From Roseateles sp. (GTDB lineage Bacteria; Pseudomonadota; Gammaproteobacteria; Burkholderiales; Burkholderiaceae_C), in the NCBI GenBank assembly GCA_019234295.1, contig JAFALK010000009.1, positions 1-64,000 of the forward strand: a stretch of 64,000 nucleotides of DNA, in the 5' to 3' direction. A program made the translations under genes and the position numbers. Position 1 is the stretch's first letter. Each line of letters starts with the position of its first letter. The notes below the pieces were generated by a model that did no database searches, was not told the DNA's origin, and saw only the letters and a program-made list of their open reading frames with translations. Shown here piece after piece: positions 18,526 to 28,194 of this stretch.

Positions 18526-20274
18526 ATGGCCCAAACCGAGAAACATGGTCCTGTCCATCCTTGTCAGCTTCCGGCTGGGGATGCACCCGCATTGGCGCCA
18601 CAGGCCTGGATTTCTCGCCCTGCGCAAGCCCTGGCGGGCAGCGGCACCGGCGCACTGGCGGGGCTGACGTTCGCGGCCAAAGACAATATCGACGTGGCAG
18701 GGCTGCCTACCACAGCCGCCTGCCCAGCATTCAGCTATCGGCCGGCAGAACACGCTTTCGTGGTGCGCAGGCTGCTGGATGCGGGTTCATCGCTGCTGGG
18801 TAAAACCAACCTGGACCAATTTGCCTGCGGGCTCAATGGCACGCGGTCGCCGTACGGTGTCGTTCCCAACGCATTTGACCCGCGTTACGTGTCGGGCGGG
18901 TCCAGTTCCGGCTCGGCCTATGCGGTGGCGACCGGCCAAGTCGACTTTGCTCTGGGAACCGATACCGCCGGCTCCGGTCGCGTGCCGGCCGGGCTGAACA
19001 ATATCGTGGGATTCAAACCCAGCAAGGGGCTGATCAGCACCCGGGGCGTGGTGCCCGCGGCGCAGAGTGTCGATTGCGTGTCCATCTTCGCACGCACCGT
19101 CGCTACAGCCGCCCGTGTCTTGCACGCGGCCATGGGCTACGACGCTTTGGACCCCTATTCCCGGCGCCTGGAACTAGCCTCCAGCCCTTTGCCGGCACGA
19201 TTTCGCTTCGGCGTGCCATCCGAGTTGCAGTTCTTTGGTGACAAGGCCGCGGAAGATGCGTTTCAACGGGCGATAACGCAATTGCACGAGCTGGGGGGCG
19301 CGCCCATCATCATCGATTACGCCCCACTCGCCGGTGCCGCAGCCTTGTTGTACGAGAGCGCGTTGGTGGCCGAGCGCTACGCCGCAGTGCGCGACTTCTT
19401 TGACGCGCACGAGGACCAGGTGCTGGAGCCTGTGCGGGGCATCATGGCCAGCGGGCGTGGCCAAAGCGCTGCCGACGTGTTCCAGGCACAAACGCGCTTG
19501 CGCATCTTTGCGCAGCAGGCCGCAGGCATCTGGAACGATATTGACGTCTTGCTAGTGCCCACGGCACCCACGCACTACACGATTGCCCAAATGCAGGCCG
19601 ACCCATTGGCGCTGAATCGCAATCTGGGCGTGTACACGAATTTCGTCAACCTGCTGGACTATGCCGCCATCTCGGTGCCCAGCTCGATGCGCGCTGACGG
19701 CCTTCCCTTCGGCATCACTTTGATTGGCCCCTGCGGTAGTGATTGGCAACTGGCTGAACTGAGCCAGCGTTTCCACCACGCCAGCGGATTGGCGCAAGGC
19801 GCTCTCGGTAAGCCTTTGCCAGCCCCCCAAGCCATTGCGGGCTTGCAGTCAGACCCTATGACCGCAATCAAAGTAGCCGTGGTCGGCGCCCACCTGTCCG
19901 GCATGCCCTTGAACCTGCAGTTGACTGAGCGCCACGCCGTTCTGGTCGCCCGCACCGAAACGGCGCCGGATTACAAGCTGTTTGCATTGCCTGGCACGTT
20001 TCCGCCCAAGCCTGGTCTGCTGCGGGTGGCACCTGGACTGGGTACGCGAATCGCAGTCGAAGTCTGGGAGATGCCGCTGGTGCATTTTGGCTCCTTCGTC
20101 GCCTTGATCCCGGCGCCGCTGGGCGTGGGCACACTGATGTTGAGCGATGGCAGCACCGTCCAGGGTTTCATTTGCGAACCACAGGCGCTTGAAGGTGCGC
20201 AAGACATCAGCGCCTGGGGCGGCTGGCGAGCCTACATGGCGTCGCGAAGCCTGGATGGCACACCTACACCATGA
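18526..20274 (+). CDS. atzF: allophanate hydrolase
   Basis: Allophanate hydrolase splits allophanate into two ammonia and two CO2, the last step of urea/guanidine carboxylase pathways. The 582-residue protein has the amidase-signature domain with the Lys-Ser-Ser triad visible in LTFAAKDNID, SGGSSSGSA and LGTDTAGSGRVPAG, then a C-terminal allophanate-hydrolase domain of about 130 residues (from roughly residue 445: MTAIKVAVVGAHLSGMPLN, later EVWEMP). The length is typical. The ATG at 18526 follows a GGAAGA stretch; a TTG/ATG extension at 18418 adds 36 non-homologous residues. The stop overlaps the permease start (ATGA). Confidence 0.92.
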   Translation: MAQTEKHGPVHPCQLPAGDAPALAPQAWISRPAQALAGSGTGALAGLTFAAKDNIDVAGLPTTAACPAFSYRPAEHAFVVRRLLDAGSSLLGKTNLDQFACGLNGTRSPYGVVPNAFDPRYVSGGSSSGSAYAVATGQVDFALGTDTAGSGRVPAGLNNIVGFKPSKGLISTRGVVPAAQSVDCVSIFARTVATAARVLHAAMGYDALDPYSRRLELASSPLPARFRFGVPSELQFFGDKAAEDAFQRAITQLHELGGAPIIIDYAPLAGAAALLYESALVAERYAAVRDFFDAHEDQVLEPVRGIMASGRGQSAADVFQAQTRLRIFAQQAAGIWNDIDVLLVPTAPTHYTIAQMQADPLALNRNLGVYTNFVNLLDYAAISVPSSMRADGLPFGITLIGPCGSDWQLAELSQRFHHASGLAQGALGKPLPAPQAIAGLQSDPMTAIKVAVVGAHLSGMPLNLQLTERHAVLVARTETAPDYKLFALPGTFPPKPGLLRVAPGLGTRIAVEVWEMPLVHFGSFVALIPAPLGVGTLMLSDGSTVQGFICEPQALEGAQDISAWGGWRAYMASRSLDGTPTP

Positions 20275-21233
20275 TGAAGTTTGTGATTCCACTTGGCCGC
20301 CGGGCCGCCCCATCCCGACGCGCCTTGCTCACGCTGTGCTCCTTCCTGATTCCCATCCTGATCTGGTGCCTGTTCAGCTATGTGCCATTCATCTGGCATC
20401 CCAAAGTCATGGTGAGCGATCCCGGCGGCGTGGACTATTTCAACCCCGGCACGCTGGTGGACAAGGACGAGTTTGAAGACCAGGCGGGACAGATGAAGGC
20501 ACAAGGCCTGGCCGTGCCTCGCGGCCACCCGGCCAACCCGGTGTACCTGCCTGCTCCGCACGTTGTCGCCAAGGCCTTTGTCGTCGCTTTCAGCACTGCG
20601 CCGCAGACCCGCGACGGCGTATGGCTGCACGAAAGCCTGTGGCACAGCATTCAAATCATCTTCTGGGGTTTTGTGCTGTCGTCTCTGGTGGGTGTGCCGC
20701 TGGGCGTGCTCACCGGCACCTATGTCACGTTGGCACGCCTGAGCGAACCGTTCATCGAATTCTTCCGCTACCTGCCGGCTCCGGCCTTCGGCGCGCTGGC
20801 AGTAGCCGTGCTGGGCATTTACGACGGGCCAAAGATTGCCATCATCGTCATTGGAACCTTCTTCCAGCAAGTACTGGTGGTGGCCAACACCACGCGCAAG
20901 CTCGACCCGACCATCGTGGAGGCAGCGCGCACCCTGGGCACGCGTGGACGCTTAATCACCAAGGTGGTCGTGCCGGCCATCTTGCCCGATCTGTACCGCG
21001 ACCAGCGCATCCTGCTGGGCTGGGCGTGGACCTACCTCATCGTCGCCGAATTGATCGGCACCAGCTCCGGCATCACCTGGTACATCACCCAGCAGGCGCG
21101 CTACCAGCACTTCGAGAACGTGTATGCCGCCATCATCATCATCGGCATGATCGGGTTTGGCAGCGATCTGGGCTTCGAGCGCCTGGGGCGCAAGCTCTTT
21201 CCTTGGCATGTTGCACAAGGAGACAAACGATGA
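20271..21233 (+). CDS. ABC transporter permease (guanidine/urea module)
   Basis: This 320-residue inner-membrane protein is the permease of the NitT/TauT-type importer. It has an N-terminal helix ([22 protein letters not shown]), a periplasmic insert, and the BPD_transp_1 core with helices and the coupling-loop segment [27 protein letters not shown]. Four-base overlaps join it to the hydrolase gene before it and to the ATPase gene after it, so the three are co-translated. The periplasmic insert of about 80 residues between the first and second helices is typical of taurine/nitrate-type permeases. Confidence 0.9.
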   Translation: MMKFVIPLGRRAAPSRRALLTLCSFLIPILIWCLFSYVPFIWHPKVMVSDPGGVDYFNPGTLVDKDEFEDQAGQMKAQGLAVPRGHPANPVYLPAPHVVAKAFVVAFSTAPQTRDGVWLHESLWHSIQIIFWGFVLSSLVGVPLGVLTGTYVTLARLSEPFIEFFRYLPAPAFGALAVAVLGIYDGPKIAIIVIGTFFQQVLVVANTTRKLDPTIVEAARTLGTRGRLITKVVVPAILPDLYRDQRILLGWAWTYLIVAELIGTSSGITWYITQQARYQHFENVYAAIIIIGMIGFGSDLGFERLGRKLFPWHVAQGDKR

Positions 21234-22159
21234 CTGCTGCAAGCCCGAAGCTCGACGAAGGCGCACTGGCCTATCTCGAGCAGACCGACGCGGTGCGACA
21301 GCGATTCAAGCGCATCAAAGAGCGCGACGTCGTGCTCGAAGTCCGCAAGCTGCACAAGACTTTCGAGACACCACAAGGCGCGACCGAGGCACTGCGCGAC
21401 ATCAACTTCAAGGTGCATCGGCGCGAATTCATTTGCGTGATCGGCCCTTCCGGATGCGGCAAGTCCACGCTGATCCGCATCCTGGCGGGACTGGAGCGGC
21501 ATTCCAGCGGCGAAGTGCTGCTTGACGACAAGCCAGTGACAGGTCCTGGGCGTGACCTGGGAATGGTGTTTCAGGGCTACTCGCTGTTTCCGTGGCTCAC
21601 GGTTAAGCGCAACATCATGTTCGGTCCCCAGATGAGCGGCCAGAGCACTGGCACGGCCGAAAGTCTGGCGCGAACCTGGATCGATCTGGTCGGCCTAACG
21701 CAATTTGCAGACGCCTACCCGCACCAATTGTCCGGCGGCATGCGACAACGTGTGGCCATTGCCCGCGCACTGGTCAATCAGCCCCGCATCCTGTTGATGG
21801 ACGAGCCCTTTGGCGCGCTCGATGCACAAACCCGAAGCCGCATGCAAAGTCATCTCCTGGACATCTGGAAGAACATCGACCTCACCATCCTTTTCATCAC
21901 CCACGATCTGGACGAGGCCATCTATCTGGCTGACCGCATTCTGGTGTTGAAGCCCCATCCCGGCGAGGTACAGGAACTCATCGAAGTGCCGGTTCCGCGT
22001 CCGCGCGCGCCGGCGCAATTTGGCAGCCCTGAGTTTCGTGCGGTGAAGGCGCGTCTGGAGGCCTTGATACATCCCCCGCATGAATTGGACTCCGCCGAAG
22101 ACACGGTGGCCTTCGCAAACATGATCCGCTTCACCGACGTCGCGGACGATGTGGAGTAA
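21230..22159 (+). CDS. ABC transporter ATP-binding protein (guanidine/urea module)
   Basis: This 309-residue ATPase drives the importer. It contains Walker [10 protein letters not shown], the Q-loop [14 protein letters not shown], signature LSGGMRQR, Walker [13 protein letters not shown] and the switch histidine in [10 protein letters not shown], the pattern of the NrtD/SsuB/TauB group. It has an additional N-terminal stretch of about 35 residues before the first strand. Start and permease stop overlap (ATGA). A 35-base gap separates it from the regulator gene. Confidence 0.92.
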   Translation: MTAASPKLDEGALAYLEQTDAVRQRFKRIKERDVVLEVRKLHKTFETPQGATEALRDINFKVHRREFICVIGPSGCGKSTLIRILAGLERHSSGEVLLDDKPVTGPGRDLGMVFQGYSLFPWLTVKRNIMFGPQMSGQSTGTAESLARTWIDLVGLTQFADAYPHQLSGGMRQRVAIARALVNQPRILLMDEPFGALDAQTRSRMQSHLLDIWKNIDLTILFITHDLDEAIYLADRILVLKPHPGEVQELIEVPVPRPRAPAQFGSPEFRAVKARLEALIHPPHELDSAEDTVAFANMIRFTDVADDVE

Positions 22160-22194
22160 ACGATTCATGAAAACGGCAAACGTCTGGGCGGCAC

Positions 22195-22650
22195 ATGACA
22201 AGCGATGACAACACCACGGTCAGCCGCATCAGCATCTCTTTGCCGCCGGCGTTGCTGGAAGAGTTGGACCACATGGTGGCCAGCCAGGGCTATGGCAGCC
22301 GCTCGCAAGCCATTGGCGACATGGTCAATTACCAGTTGGCGGAACACAAGCGCAAGCTCGGCAACGACATCATGGCCGGCACCATCACCCTGCTGTACGA
22401 CCGCAGCACCCGAGGCCTGCAAAAGAAACTGGCGGACATCCAGTTCCAGCACATCGACGAGGTGATCAGTTCCCTGCACGTGCACCTGACGCACAACCAG
22501 ATGATGGAAGTGCTACTGATCCAGGGCCACGCCCACAAGTTGCAGGCCATTGCAAACGAAGTGACCACGCTGCGCGGCGTCTTGAGTGGCCGCCTGCAGC
22601 TGCTGGCCGCCATCATCCCCCAGATTCACGTGCCCGCCGAAGACCAGTGA
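22195..22650 (+). CDS. NikR-like ribbon-helix-helix regulator with altered metal site
   Basis: This 151-residue protein has an N-terminal ribbon-helix-helix domain (SRISISLPPALLEELD, residues 10-25, with the beta-strand DNA contacts R11, S13, S15; YGSRSQAIGDMV) and a C-terminal ACT-like NikR domain. Of the four E. coli nickel ligands (His76, His87, His89, Cys95), the two in LHVH are kept (His95, His97), but the His76 position is Phe84 and the Cys95 position is Met103. It therefore probably does not bind nickel in the classical square-planar way and may sense something else. It likely binds the inverted repeat at 17296-17323. It sits between transporter and enzyme genes of the operon. Confidence 0.82.
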   Translation: MTSDDNTTVSRISISLPPALLEELDHMVASQGYGSRSQAIGDMVNYQLAEHKRKLGNDIMAGTITLLYDRSTRGLQKKLADIQFQHIDEVISSLHVHLTHNQMMEVLLIQGHAHKLQAIANEVTTLRGVLSGRLQLLAAIIPQIHVPAEDQ

Positions 22651-22664
22651 GAGGACGCAGAGAG

Positions 22665-23447
22665 ATGACAGACCCTATCCAGCCCGCTGTTGACGCCACG
22701 CCTCATTGGCGCAACTTTGCGCCCGACCTGCCCGCCGACAAGGTGATGTTTTCCGAGCTGGTCCCTGGCGGCGCCCACTGGTCGTATACGCTTCCCCGTG
22801 GCACCACGCTGCGCATGGTGGCGCTGGAAGATGGTGCCAATCTGAGTCTCGTGCTGTATTCGGCTGCAGAAAAGCTGGAACGCTACAACATGCCCGATTC
22901 GCTCAAGGCCCAGCACACGGCCCACTACACGCGCGGCCATGTGCTGATGAGCGACATGGGGCGTGCGCTGGCTTCCATCACCGGCGACACCGTGGGCTGG
23001 CACGACCCGCTGGGGCTGCTGCTGGACGATAGCCGGATGGCCAAGAAGTTCGCAGCGCTGCCCTACCAGGCGGCCCGCAACGGCATGCACCGCAGCGGCC
23101 GCGACGGACTGCTGACCGAAATCGCCAAGTACGGGCTGACGAGACGGGACCTGATTGCCCCCGTGAATTTCTTCTCCAAGGTCACGGTGAACGAGGACGG
23201 CCAGTTTGAATTTGTTGCCGGGCACTGCAAGGCGGGCGACCACGTGGACCTGCGCCTGGACATGAACGTCATCGTCGCCTTCTCCACGGCGCCTCACCCG
23301 CTGGACCCCAGCACCACCTACAACGCGAAGAAAGTGGGCCTGGCGCTGTGGCGATCCGGCCCGGCCAAGGACGACGACTACTGCCGCAGCTTTCGTTCCG
23401 AAAATGCCCGCGCGCTGCACAACAGCGACGTCTTGCACATGCTCTGA
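22665..23447 (+). CDS. urea/guanidine-carboxylase-associated protein 1 (DUF1989), carboxyguanidine deiminase subunit
   Basis: This 260-residue soluble protein belongs to the DUF1989 family annotated as urea amidolyase-associated protein 1. In characterised systems the two DUF1989 partners form the CgdAB carboxyguanidine deiminase, which converts carboxyguanidine to allophanate and ammonia. Visible family parts are ELVPGGAHWSYTLPRGTTLRMVALEDGANLSLVLY and RDLIAPVNFFSKVTVNEDGQFEF. It lacks the cysteine cluster found in its partner. The ATG at 22665 follows a purine-rich AGAGAG; the in-frame GTG at 22647 overlaps the regulator stop. Which of cgdA or cgdB it is I cannot decide. Confidence 0.85.
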   Translation: MTDPIQPAVDATPHWRNFAPDLPADKVMFSELVPGGAHWSYTLPRGTTLRMVALEDGANLSLVLYSAAEKLERYNMPDSLKAQHTAHYTRGHVLMSDMGRALASITGDTVGWHDPLGLLLDDSRMAKKFAALPYQAARNGMHRSGRDGLLTEIAKYGLTRRDLIAPVNFFSKVTVNEDGQFEFVAGHCKAGDHVDLRLDMNVIVAFSTAPHPLDPSTTYNAKKVGLALWRSGPAKDDDYCRSFRSENARALHNSDVLHML

Positions 23448-23456
23448 GCCCACACC

Positions 23457-24110
23457 ATGACTGCCAAACGAATCCAAGAGAGCACGCTGGCACCGCAGCA
23501 CAGCGTCCTGAATCACACGGTCCCTGCGGGCGAGCCGTATCTTCTGGGCATTGCCAAGGGCCAGACCGTTCGCATCGTGGACCTGGAAGGAAATCAGGCC
23601 GTGGATGTGATTTTCTACAACCGCCACGATCCTTCAGAGCACTACAGCGCCACGCAAACCTTGATGGCCCAAGGTGGCATTTATCTGACCACGGACTCGG
23701 TGCTTTACAGCGATGAGGGCAACCCCATGCTCACCATCGTCGCCGATACCTGCGGGCGTCACGACACGCTCGGCGGTGCCTGCGCCGCCGAAAGCAATAT
23801 GGTGCGCTACGCGCTGCAAAAAAAATTCATGCACAGTTGTCGCGACAACTTCCTGATCACGCTGCAACGGGCAGGTCTGGACCTGGCCAAACGCGACCTG
23901 GTGCCCAATGTGAACTTCTTCATGAACGTGCCGGTGACAGCGTCGGGCCAGCTGACCTTTGCCGACGGCGTATCCGCGCCTGGCAAATACGTCGAACTGC
24001 GCGCCTTGATGGATGTCTGGATGCTGGTCTCCAATTGCCCGCAACTGAACAACCCATGCAACGCCTACAACCCGACGCCCATTCAATTGCTGGTGTGGAA
24101 TCCCGCTTGA
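23457..24110 (+). CDS. urea/guanidine-carboxylase-associated protein 2 (DUF1989), carboxyguanidine deiminase subunit
   Basis: This 217-residue protein is the DUF1989 partner of the preceding gene, nine bases downstream. It shows VPAGEPYLLGIAKGQTVRIVDLEGNQAVDVIFYN and conserved cysteines/histidines in DTCGRHDTLGGAC, HSCRDNF and SNCPQLNNPCNAYNPTPIQL, a likely zinc site. It should act with the DUF1989 protein at 22665 as carboxyguanidine deiminase between the carboxylase and allophanate hydrolase. Its presence argues for guanidine rather than plain urea as the carboxylase substrate. An 81-base gap follows, containing a two-hairpin RNA element. Confidence 0.87.
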   Translation: MTAKRIQESTLAPQHSVLNHTVPAGEPYLLGIAKGQTVRIVDLEGNQAVDVIFYNRHDPSEHYSATQTLMAQGGIYLTTDSVLYSDEGNPMLTIVADTCGRHDTLGGACAAESNMVRYALQKKFMHSCRDNFLITLQRAGLDLAKRDLVPNVNFFMNVPVTASGQLTFADGVSAPGKYVELRALMDVWMLVSNCPQLNNPCNAYNPTPIQLLVWNPA

Positions 24111-24133
24111 GTGGCAAGACCATCAACCTCGTT

Positions 24134-24177
24134 GCCGGACGACCGGCCGCGCTTTTCCTAATGATGTGGGACGACCC
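24134..24177 (+). promoter_or_regulatory. guanidine-II (mini-ykkC) riboswitch candidate
   Basis: Two hairpins with the diagnostic ACGA tetraloop lie in the 81-base gap before the carboxylase. Hairpin one is GCCGG-ACGA-CCGGC (24134-24147), hairpin two GGG-ACGA-CCC (24168-24177), separated by 20 bases and ending 14 bases before the ATG. Both loops are closed by GG/CC, as in the family. Guanidine-II riboswitches expose the ribosome site when guanidine binds both loops. The second stem is short, so a database search is still needed. Confidence 0.75.
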
Positions 24178-24191
24178 CGACTCGGTTTGCC

Positions 24192-27100
24192 ATGTTCAAG
24201 AAAGTCCTGATCGCCAACCGTGGCGCCATTGCTTGCAGAATCCAGCGCTCGCTCGGAAAGCTGGGAGTCAAGTCTGTGGCCGTGTACTCCGAGGCCGATG
24301 CCGCCGCGCGCCACGTACTGGAGGCCGACGAAGCCTATCTTCTTGGTCCGGCGCCGGCGTCGGAGAGCTACCTCGACGCGCAAAAGATACTGGCCATCGC
24401 ACAGCGTAGCGGGGCCCAGGCCATCCACCCCGGCTATGGGTTTCTTTCCGAGAACCCCGATTTCGCGCAAGCCTGCGAGGCGGCAGGGATTGCCTTCATC
24501 GGGCCTACCGCCGCGCAGATGCGCGCCTTTGGACTGAAGCACACCGCGCGCGAACTGGCCCAGCGCAATGGTGTACCCATGCTGCCGGGCTCGGGCCTGC
24601 TGGCCGACGCACAGCACGCTCAACGCGAGGCTGAGCGCATTGGCTATCCGGTCATGCTCAAGAGCACTGCCGGCGGCGGCGGTATCGGCATGCGCCTGGT
24701 ATGGGACAAGGCTGCACTGGCCGACGCGTTCGCCGCCGTCGATCGGCTGGCCCGTGCCAATTTCAAGGAACCCGGCATCTACTTGGAAAAGTACGTGGAG
24801 CACGCGTGTCACATTGAAGTGCAACTCTTCGGCGATGGCCAAGGCGAGGTGATCGCGCTGGGTGAGCGGGATTGCTCCGTGCAGCGGCGCAACCAAAAGG
24901 TGATTGAGGAAACGCCGGCGCCTGGCCTGTCCAACAAGCAGCGCAAGCAACTGCTAGACATCGCCGTCAAGCTGGGCCGCGCCGTGAATTACCGCTCCGC
25001 CGGCACGGTGGAATTCGTGTACGACGTCAGCAGCGGGAGCTTCTATTTTCTGGAGGTCAATACGCGGCTGCAAGTGGAGCACGGCGTGACCGAGGAAGTG
25101 ACAGGCGTTGACTTGGTTGAGTGGATGGTCCGCCTGGCCGCGCACGAGTTGCCGGACCTGCGCAGTTTGAAGGTGCGCTCCAAAGGCGCGGCCATGCAGG
25201 TGCGCGTTTATGCCGAGGATCCGAACAAGAACTTCCAGCCCTCGGCCGGCCTGTTGACATCGGTGCGCTATCCGAGCGGAATTCGTGTGGATGGGTGGGT
25301 GGAAAGCGGTACGGTGGTGCCACCACACTATGACCCCATGCTGGCCAAGCTGATTGCGTTTGGACGCAATCGAGAGGCCGCTCGCAAGAAGCTGCTGGTC
25401 GCTATCCATGACAGTGAGATCGCCGGCATCGAGACCAACCGCGCCTATCTGGCCCAAGTGCTGGCCTACCCGGACTTCATCGCGGGTAAGCAGACTACTC
25501 ATATGCTCGCGGGGCTGCACTACCAGGCCAACACCATTGACGTGCTGGAGCCGGGCTTGCAGTCCACCGTGCAGGACTGGCCGGGCCGCCAGGGCTACTG
25601 GAACGTGGGACTGCCGCCTTGCGGCCCGATGGATGCCCTCTCCCATCGACTTGCCAACCGCCTGGTGGGCAACCATGAGTCCGCCGCTGCCTTGGAGCTG
25701 ACTGCCGCAGGCCCCACTTTGAAATTCAATTGCGACGCGGTGATCGCAATGACCGGTGCGGCCATGCACGCCACACTGGACGGTCAGGCGCTGGCGCCCT
25801 GGAAAGCGCATCCGGTCAAGGCCAACAGCGTGCTCAAGCTGGGAGCCATCGTCGGGGCCGGGTTGCGCGCCTATGTGGCGGTGCAAGGCGGCCTTCAGGT
25901 GCCGGAATACCTGGGCTCGAGATCCACGTTCACACTGGGACAGTTTGGCGGCCATGGTGGACGCGCCCTGCGCACAGGCGACGTGCTGCCCGTTGTACCG
26001 GCTCACGCCGAGAGCCTTGCCAGTGCCGCCAGACGCCGGGCGCTGTCGCCCCGCTTGCGACCCCCAATCACTCACGATTGGGAGATTGGAGTGCTGTACG
26101 GCCCGCACGGCGCGCCGGAATTTTTCACAGACGACGACATCAGCACATTTTTTGCCACTGGCTGGGAGGTGCACTACAACTCGTCGCGCACCGGTGTCCG
26201 CCTGATCGGGCCCAAGCCTCAGTGGGCGCGCCGCGACGGCGGCGAAGCAGGCTTGCACCCCTCCAACATTCACGACAATGCCTACGCGATCGGTGCGGTG
26301 GACTTTACGGGCGACATGCCCGTCATCCTCGGGCCGGATGGCCCCAGCCTCGGCGGCTTTGTCTGCCCGGCCACCATTGTCCAGGCGGAACTGTGGAAGC
26401 TTGGCCAGTTGAAGCCGGGCGACCGCGTTCGCTTCAAGCGGCTCACGCAAAGCCAGGCCAACGCCATGCAGCTTTCGCAGGATGGCGCAATCGCCGCCCT
26501 GGACAAGCCCGCTTTCGTCACGCTGCCCTTGCGGCACAGCGCCTTGAGCACACCGGTGGTGCGCCACCTGAAGAAGGAGGGCGAAAAGCCGGATTTCGTG
26601 ATCCGCCAGTCGGGCGACGCCAATCTGCTGATCGAGCTGGGCCCGCTGGTGCTGGACCTGGAACTGCGGCTGGGCGTGCAAGCGCTGATGGATGCGCTGC
26701 AAGCCGACATCGAGGCCGGGAGGACCCAGGGCGTGCTGGACCTGACCCCAGGCATACGCTCGCTGCAAGTGCATTTCGATCCGCGCCGAATCACCCAGAA
26801 CCAGCTGATCGACAAGATCGTTGCGCTGGAGGAGGCCTTGCCTGACCTGGACGATATGGAGGTCGCATCACGCATCGTTCACCTGCCCCTGTCCTGGGAT
26901 GATTCGGCCACGAAACTGGCGATTGAGAAGTACATGCAGTCAGTGCGCGCCGACGCGCCCTGGTGTCCCAGCAACATCGAGTTCATACGGCGCATCAACG
27001 GACTGGAGACATTGGCCGACGTCAACAAGATCGTGTTCGAAGCGAGCTATTTGGTCATGGGGCTGGGTGATGTCTACCTCGGTGCACCCGTGGCCACGCC

Positions 27101-27821
27101 GCTGGACCCGCGCCACCGGCTGGTGACCACCAAGTACAACCCGGCTCGCACCTGGACCCCGGAGAATGCCGTGGGTATCGGCGGCGCCTACATGTGCATC
27201 TATGGCATGGAAGGCCCCGGCGGATACCAGTTTGTCGGGCGCACCGTGCAGATGTGGAACCGCCACAAGAAGACGAAGGATTTCAGCAAGCCTTGGCTGT
27301 TGCGATTTTTCGATCAGGTTCGTTTCTATCCGGTCAGCGAAGAAAAGCTGGTTGAGCTCAGACGAGACCTGCTGACGGGCGAGTTTCGACTGCAGATCGA
27401 GCCCACCCGGTTTCGCCTTCGTGACTATCGCGCGTTCCTGGCGAGCAATGCCAGCGCAATCGCCGCATTCAAGAGCAAGCAGCAAGGTGCCTTCGAAGCG
27501 GAACGCGAACGCTGGAGCGCTGCCGGCCAGGAAATGGCGGTGATCGACAGCGACCTCTTCGCAGCCGAGCCCGACAGCAAGCTGGAATTGCCAGCGCACG
27601 CGCAGCCCGTGGTGACACCAGTGTCAGGCAGTGTTTGGAAGCTCGACGTCCAGCTGGGTGAGCAGGTCACAAAGGGCCAGACGCTGATCACCGTGGAGTC
27701 GATGAAGATGGAGTTTGCACTGACGGCCCCATGCGCTGGAACGGTCACGCATATCTTTTGCAACGAAGGCAGCGGTGTGTCGTCCGGCCAGGACTTGCTA
27801 CTCGTCTCTGCGCAGCCTTGA
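24192..27821 (+). CDS. biotin-dependent guanidine/urea carboxylase
   Basis: This 1209-residue enzyme carboxylates guanidine (or urea) with bicarbonate and ATP. It runs biotin carboxylase (residues 1-450; [20 protein letters not shown]-grasp loop [23 protein letters not shown]), carboxyltransferase KipA-like part (about 458-770; [24 protein letters not shown]) and KipI-like part (about 805-1020), then a biotin-carrier domain with VESMKMEF and biotinyl Lys1172. Residue Asp704 in GAVDFTGD occupies a place where, as I recall, yeast urea carboxylase has Asn; Asp there marks guanidine carboxylases. The flanking DUF1989 genes and guanidine riboswitches support guanidine. The allophanate hydrolase is a separate gene, as usual in bacteria. 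Confidence 0.9.
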   Translation: MFKKVLIANRGAIACRIQRSLGKLGVKSVAVYSEADAAARHVLEADEAYLLGPAPASESYLDAQKILAIAQRSGAQAIHPGYGFLSENPDFAQACEAAGIAFIGPTAAQMRAFGLKHTARELAQRNGVPMLPGSGLLADAQHAQREAERIGYPVMLKSTAGGGGIGMRLVWDKAALADAFAAVDRLARANFKEPGIYLEKYVEHACHIEVQLFGDGQGEVIALGERDCSVQRRNQKVIEETPAPGLSNKQRKQLLDIAVKLGRAVNYRSAGTVEFVYDVSSGSFYFLEVNTRLQVEHGVTEEVTGVDLVEWMVRLAAHELPDLRSLKVRSKGAAMQVRVYAEDPNKNFQPSAGLLTSVRYPSGIRVDGWVESGTVVPPHYDPMLAKLIAFGRNREAARKKLLVAIHDSEIAGIETNRAYLAQVLAYPDFIAGKQTTHMLAGLHYQANTIDVLEPGLQSTVQDWPGRQGYWNVGLPPCGPMDALSHRLANRLVGNHESAAALELTAAGPTLKFNCDAVIAMTGAAMHATLDGQALAPWKAHPVKANSVLKLGAIVGAGLRAYVAVQGGLQVPEYLGSRSTFTLGQFGGHGGRALRTGDVLPVVPAHAESLASAARRRALSPRLRPPITHDWEIGVLYGPHGAPEFFTDDDISTFFATGWEVHYNSSRTGVRLIGPKPQWARRDGGEAGLHPSNIHDNAYAIGAVDFTGDMPVILGPDGPSLGGFVCPATIVQAELWKLGQLKPGDRVRFKRLTQSQANAMQLSQDGAIAALDKPAFVTLPLRHSALSTPVVRHLKKEGEKPDFVIRQSGDANLLIELGPLVLDLELRLGVQALMDALQADIEAGRTQGVLDLTPGIRSLQVHFDPRRITQNQLIDKIVALEEALPDLDDMEVASRIVHLPLSWDDSATKLAIEKYMQSVRADAPWCPSNIEFIRRINGLETLADVNKIVFEASYLVMGLGDVYLGAPVATPLDPRHRLVTTKYNPARTWTPENAVGIGGAYMCIYGMEGPGGYQFVGRTVQMWNRHKKTKDFSKPWLLRFFDQVRFYPVSEEKLVELRRDLLTGEFRLQIEPTRFRLRDYRAFLASNASAIAAFKSKQQGAFEAERERWSAAGQEMAVIDSDLFAAEPDSKLELPAHAQPVVTPVSGSVWKLDVQLGEQVTKGQTLITVESMKMEFALTAPCAGTVTHIFCNEGSGVSSGQDLLLVSAQP

Positions 27822-27959
27822 GAGCGAAGGGGCGCGCCCAATGCGCAGCTTTCGCATCAGTTTCGTGCAACGCACCAAGACACGCCTGCATATGGTGCTT
27901 ATTCTTTCCATGTAGCCCGAAAAGGCGGCTGTGGCCCGGCATAAACGCTTCAATTTTCC

Positions 27960-27974
27960 TGGCATAGGAATTGC
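27960..27974 (+). promoter_or_regulatory. sigma-54 promoter of the riboswitch/TonB receptor unit
   Basis: TGGCATAGGAATTGC followed by T gives the -24 GG and -12 GC exactly ten bases apart, as in TGGCAC-N5-TTGCW. Transcription would start near 27986, about 30 bases before the guanidine-I aptamer. Upstream, NtrC-like half-sites GCACCA (27872-27877) and TGGTGC (27893-27898) exist, but their spacing is about one helical turn longer than normal. Confidence 0.65.
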
Positions 27975-28013
27975 TGATCACATGGCGGGAAGCGACTGGA
28001 ATTTTCGCCAACC

Positions 28014-28136
28014 GAAGGGGCGCTAGGGTTCCGATCGAGCACAGCTGGCATGTGCTCGGTGCTGGTCCAAGAGCGCTCGGCCTCAAGTGCGCTCGACCGC
28101 ATTCAGGTTCCACGGCGGGACAAAAGCCCGGGAGAT
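28014..28136 (+). promoter_or_regulatory. guanidine-I (ykkC) riboswitch
   Basis: The three conserved blocks of the ykkC aptamer appear in order: GCTAGGGTTCCG (28022-28033), GCTGGTCCAAGAGCG (28061-28075) and ACGGCGGGACAAAAGCCCGGGAGA-type sequence (28112-28135). Between the first two is a perfect 8-bp hairpin, CGAGCACA(28036-28043)/TGTGCTCG(28051-28058). The only clear departure from the core is CCAAGAG for CCGAGAG. The aptamer ends about 58 bases before the receptor ATG. GAGGT (28150-28154) can pair with ACCTC just before the start codon, a possible translation switch. Confidence 0.9.
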
Positions 28137-28194
28137 TACTTCGTGTTTCGAGGTGGTTTCCCAAATTTTTGTCACCCTTGCCTTGGACCTCCAT

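Noticed and set aside
24954-26774. A 606-codon open frame antisense to the carboxylase gene
   Set aside because: It lies entirely opposite a gene with clear domains, has no recognisable motif, and long antisense frames are expected at this GC content.
27872-27898. A normal NtrC enhancer before the TonB receptor
   Set aside because: GCACCA and TGGTGC are separated by 15 bases instead of about 3, so they do not form a standard site.
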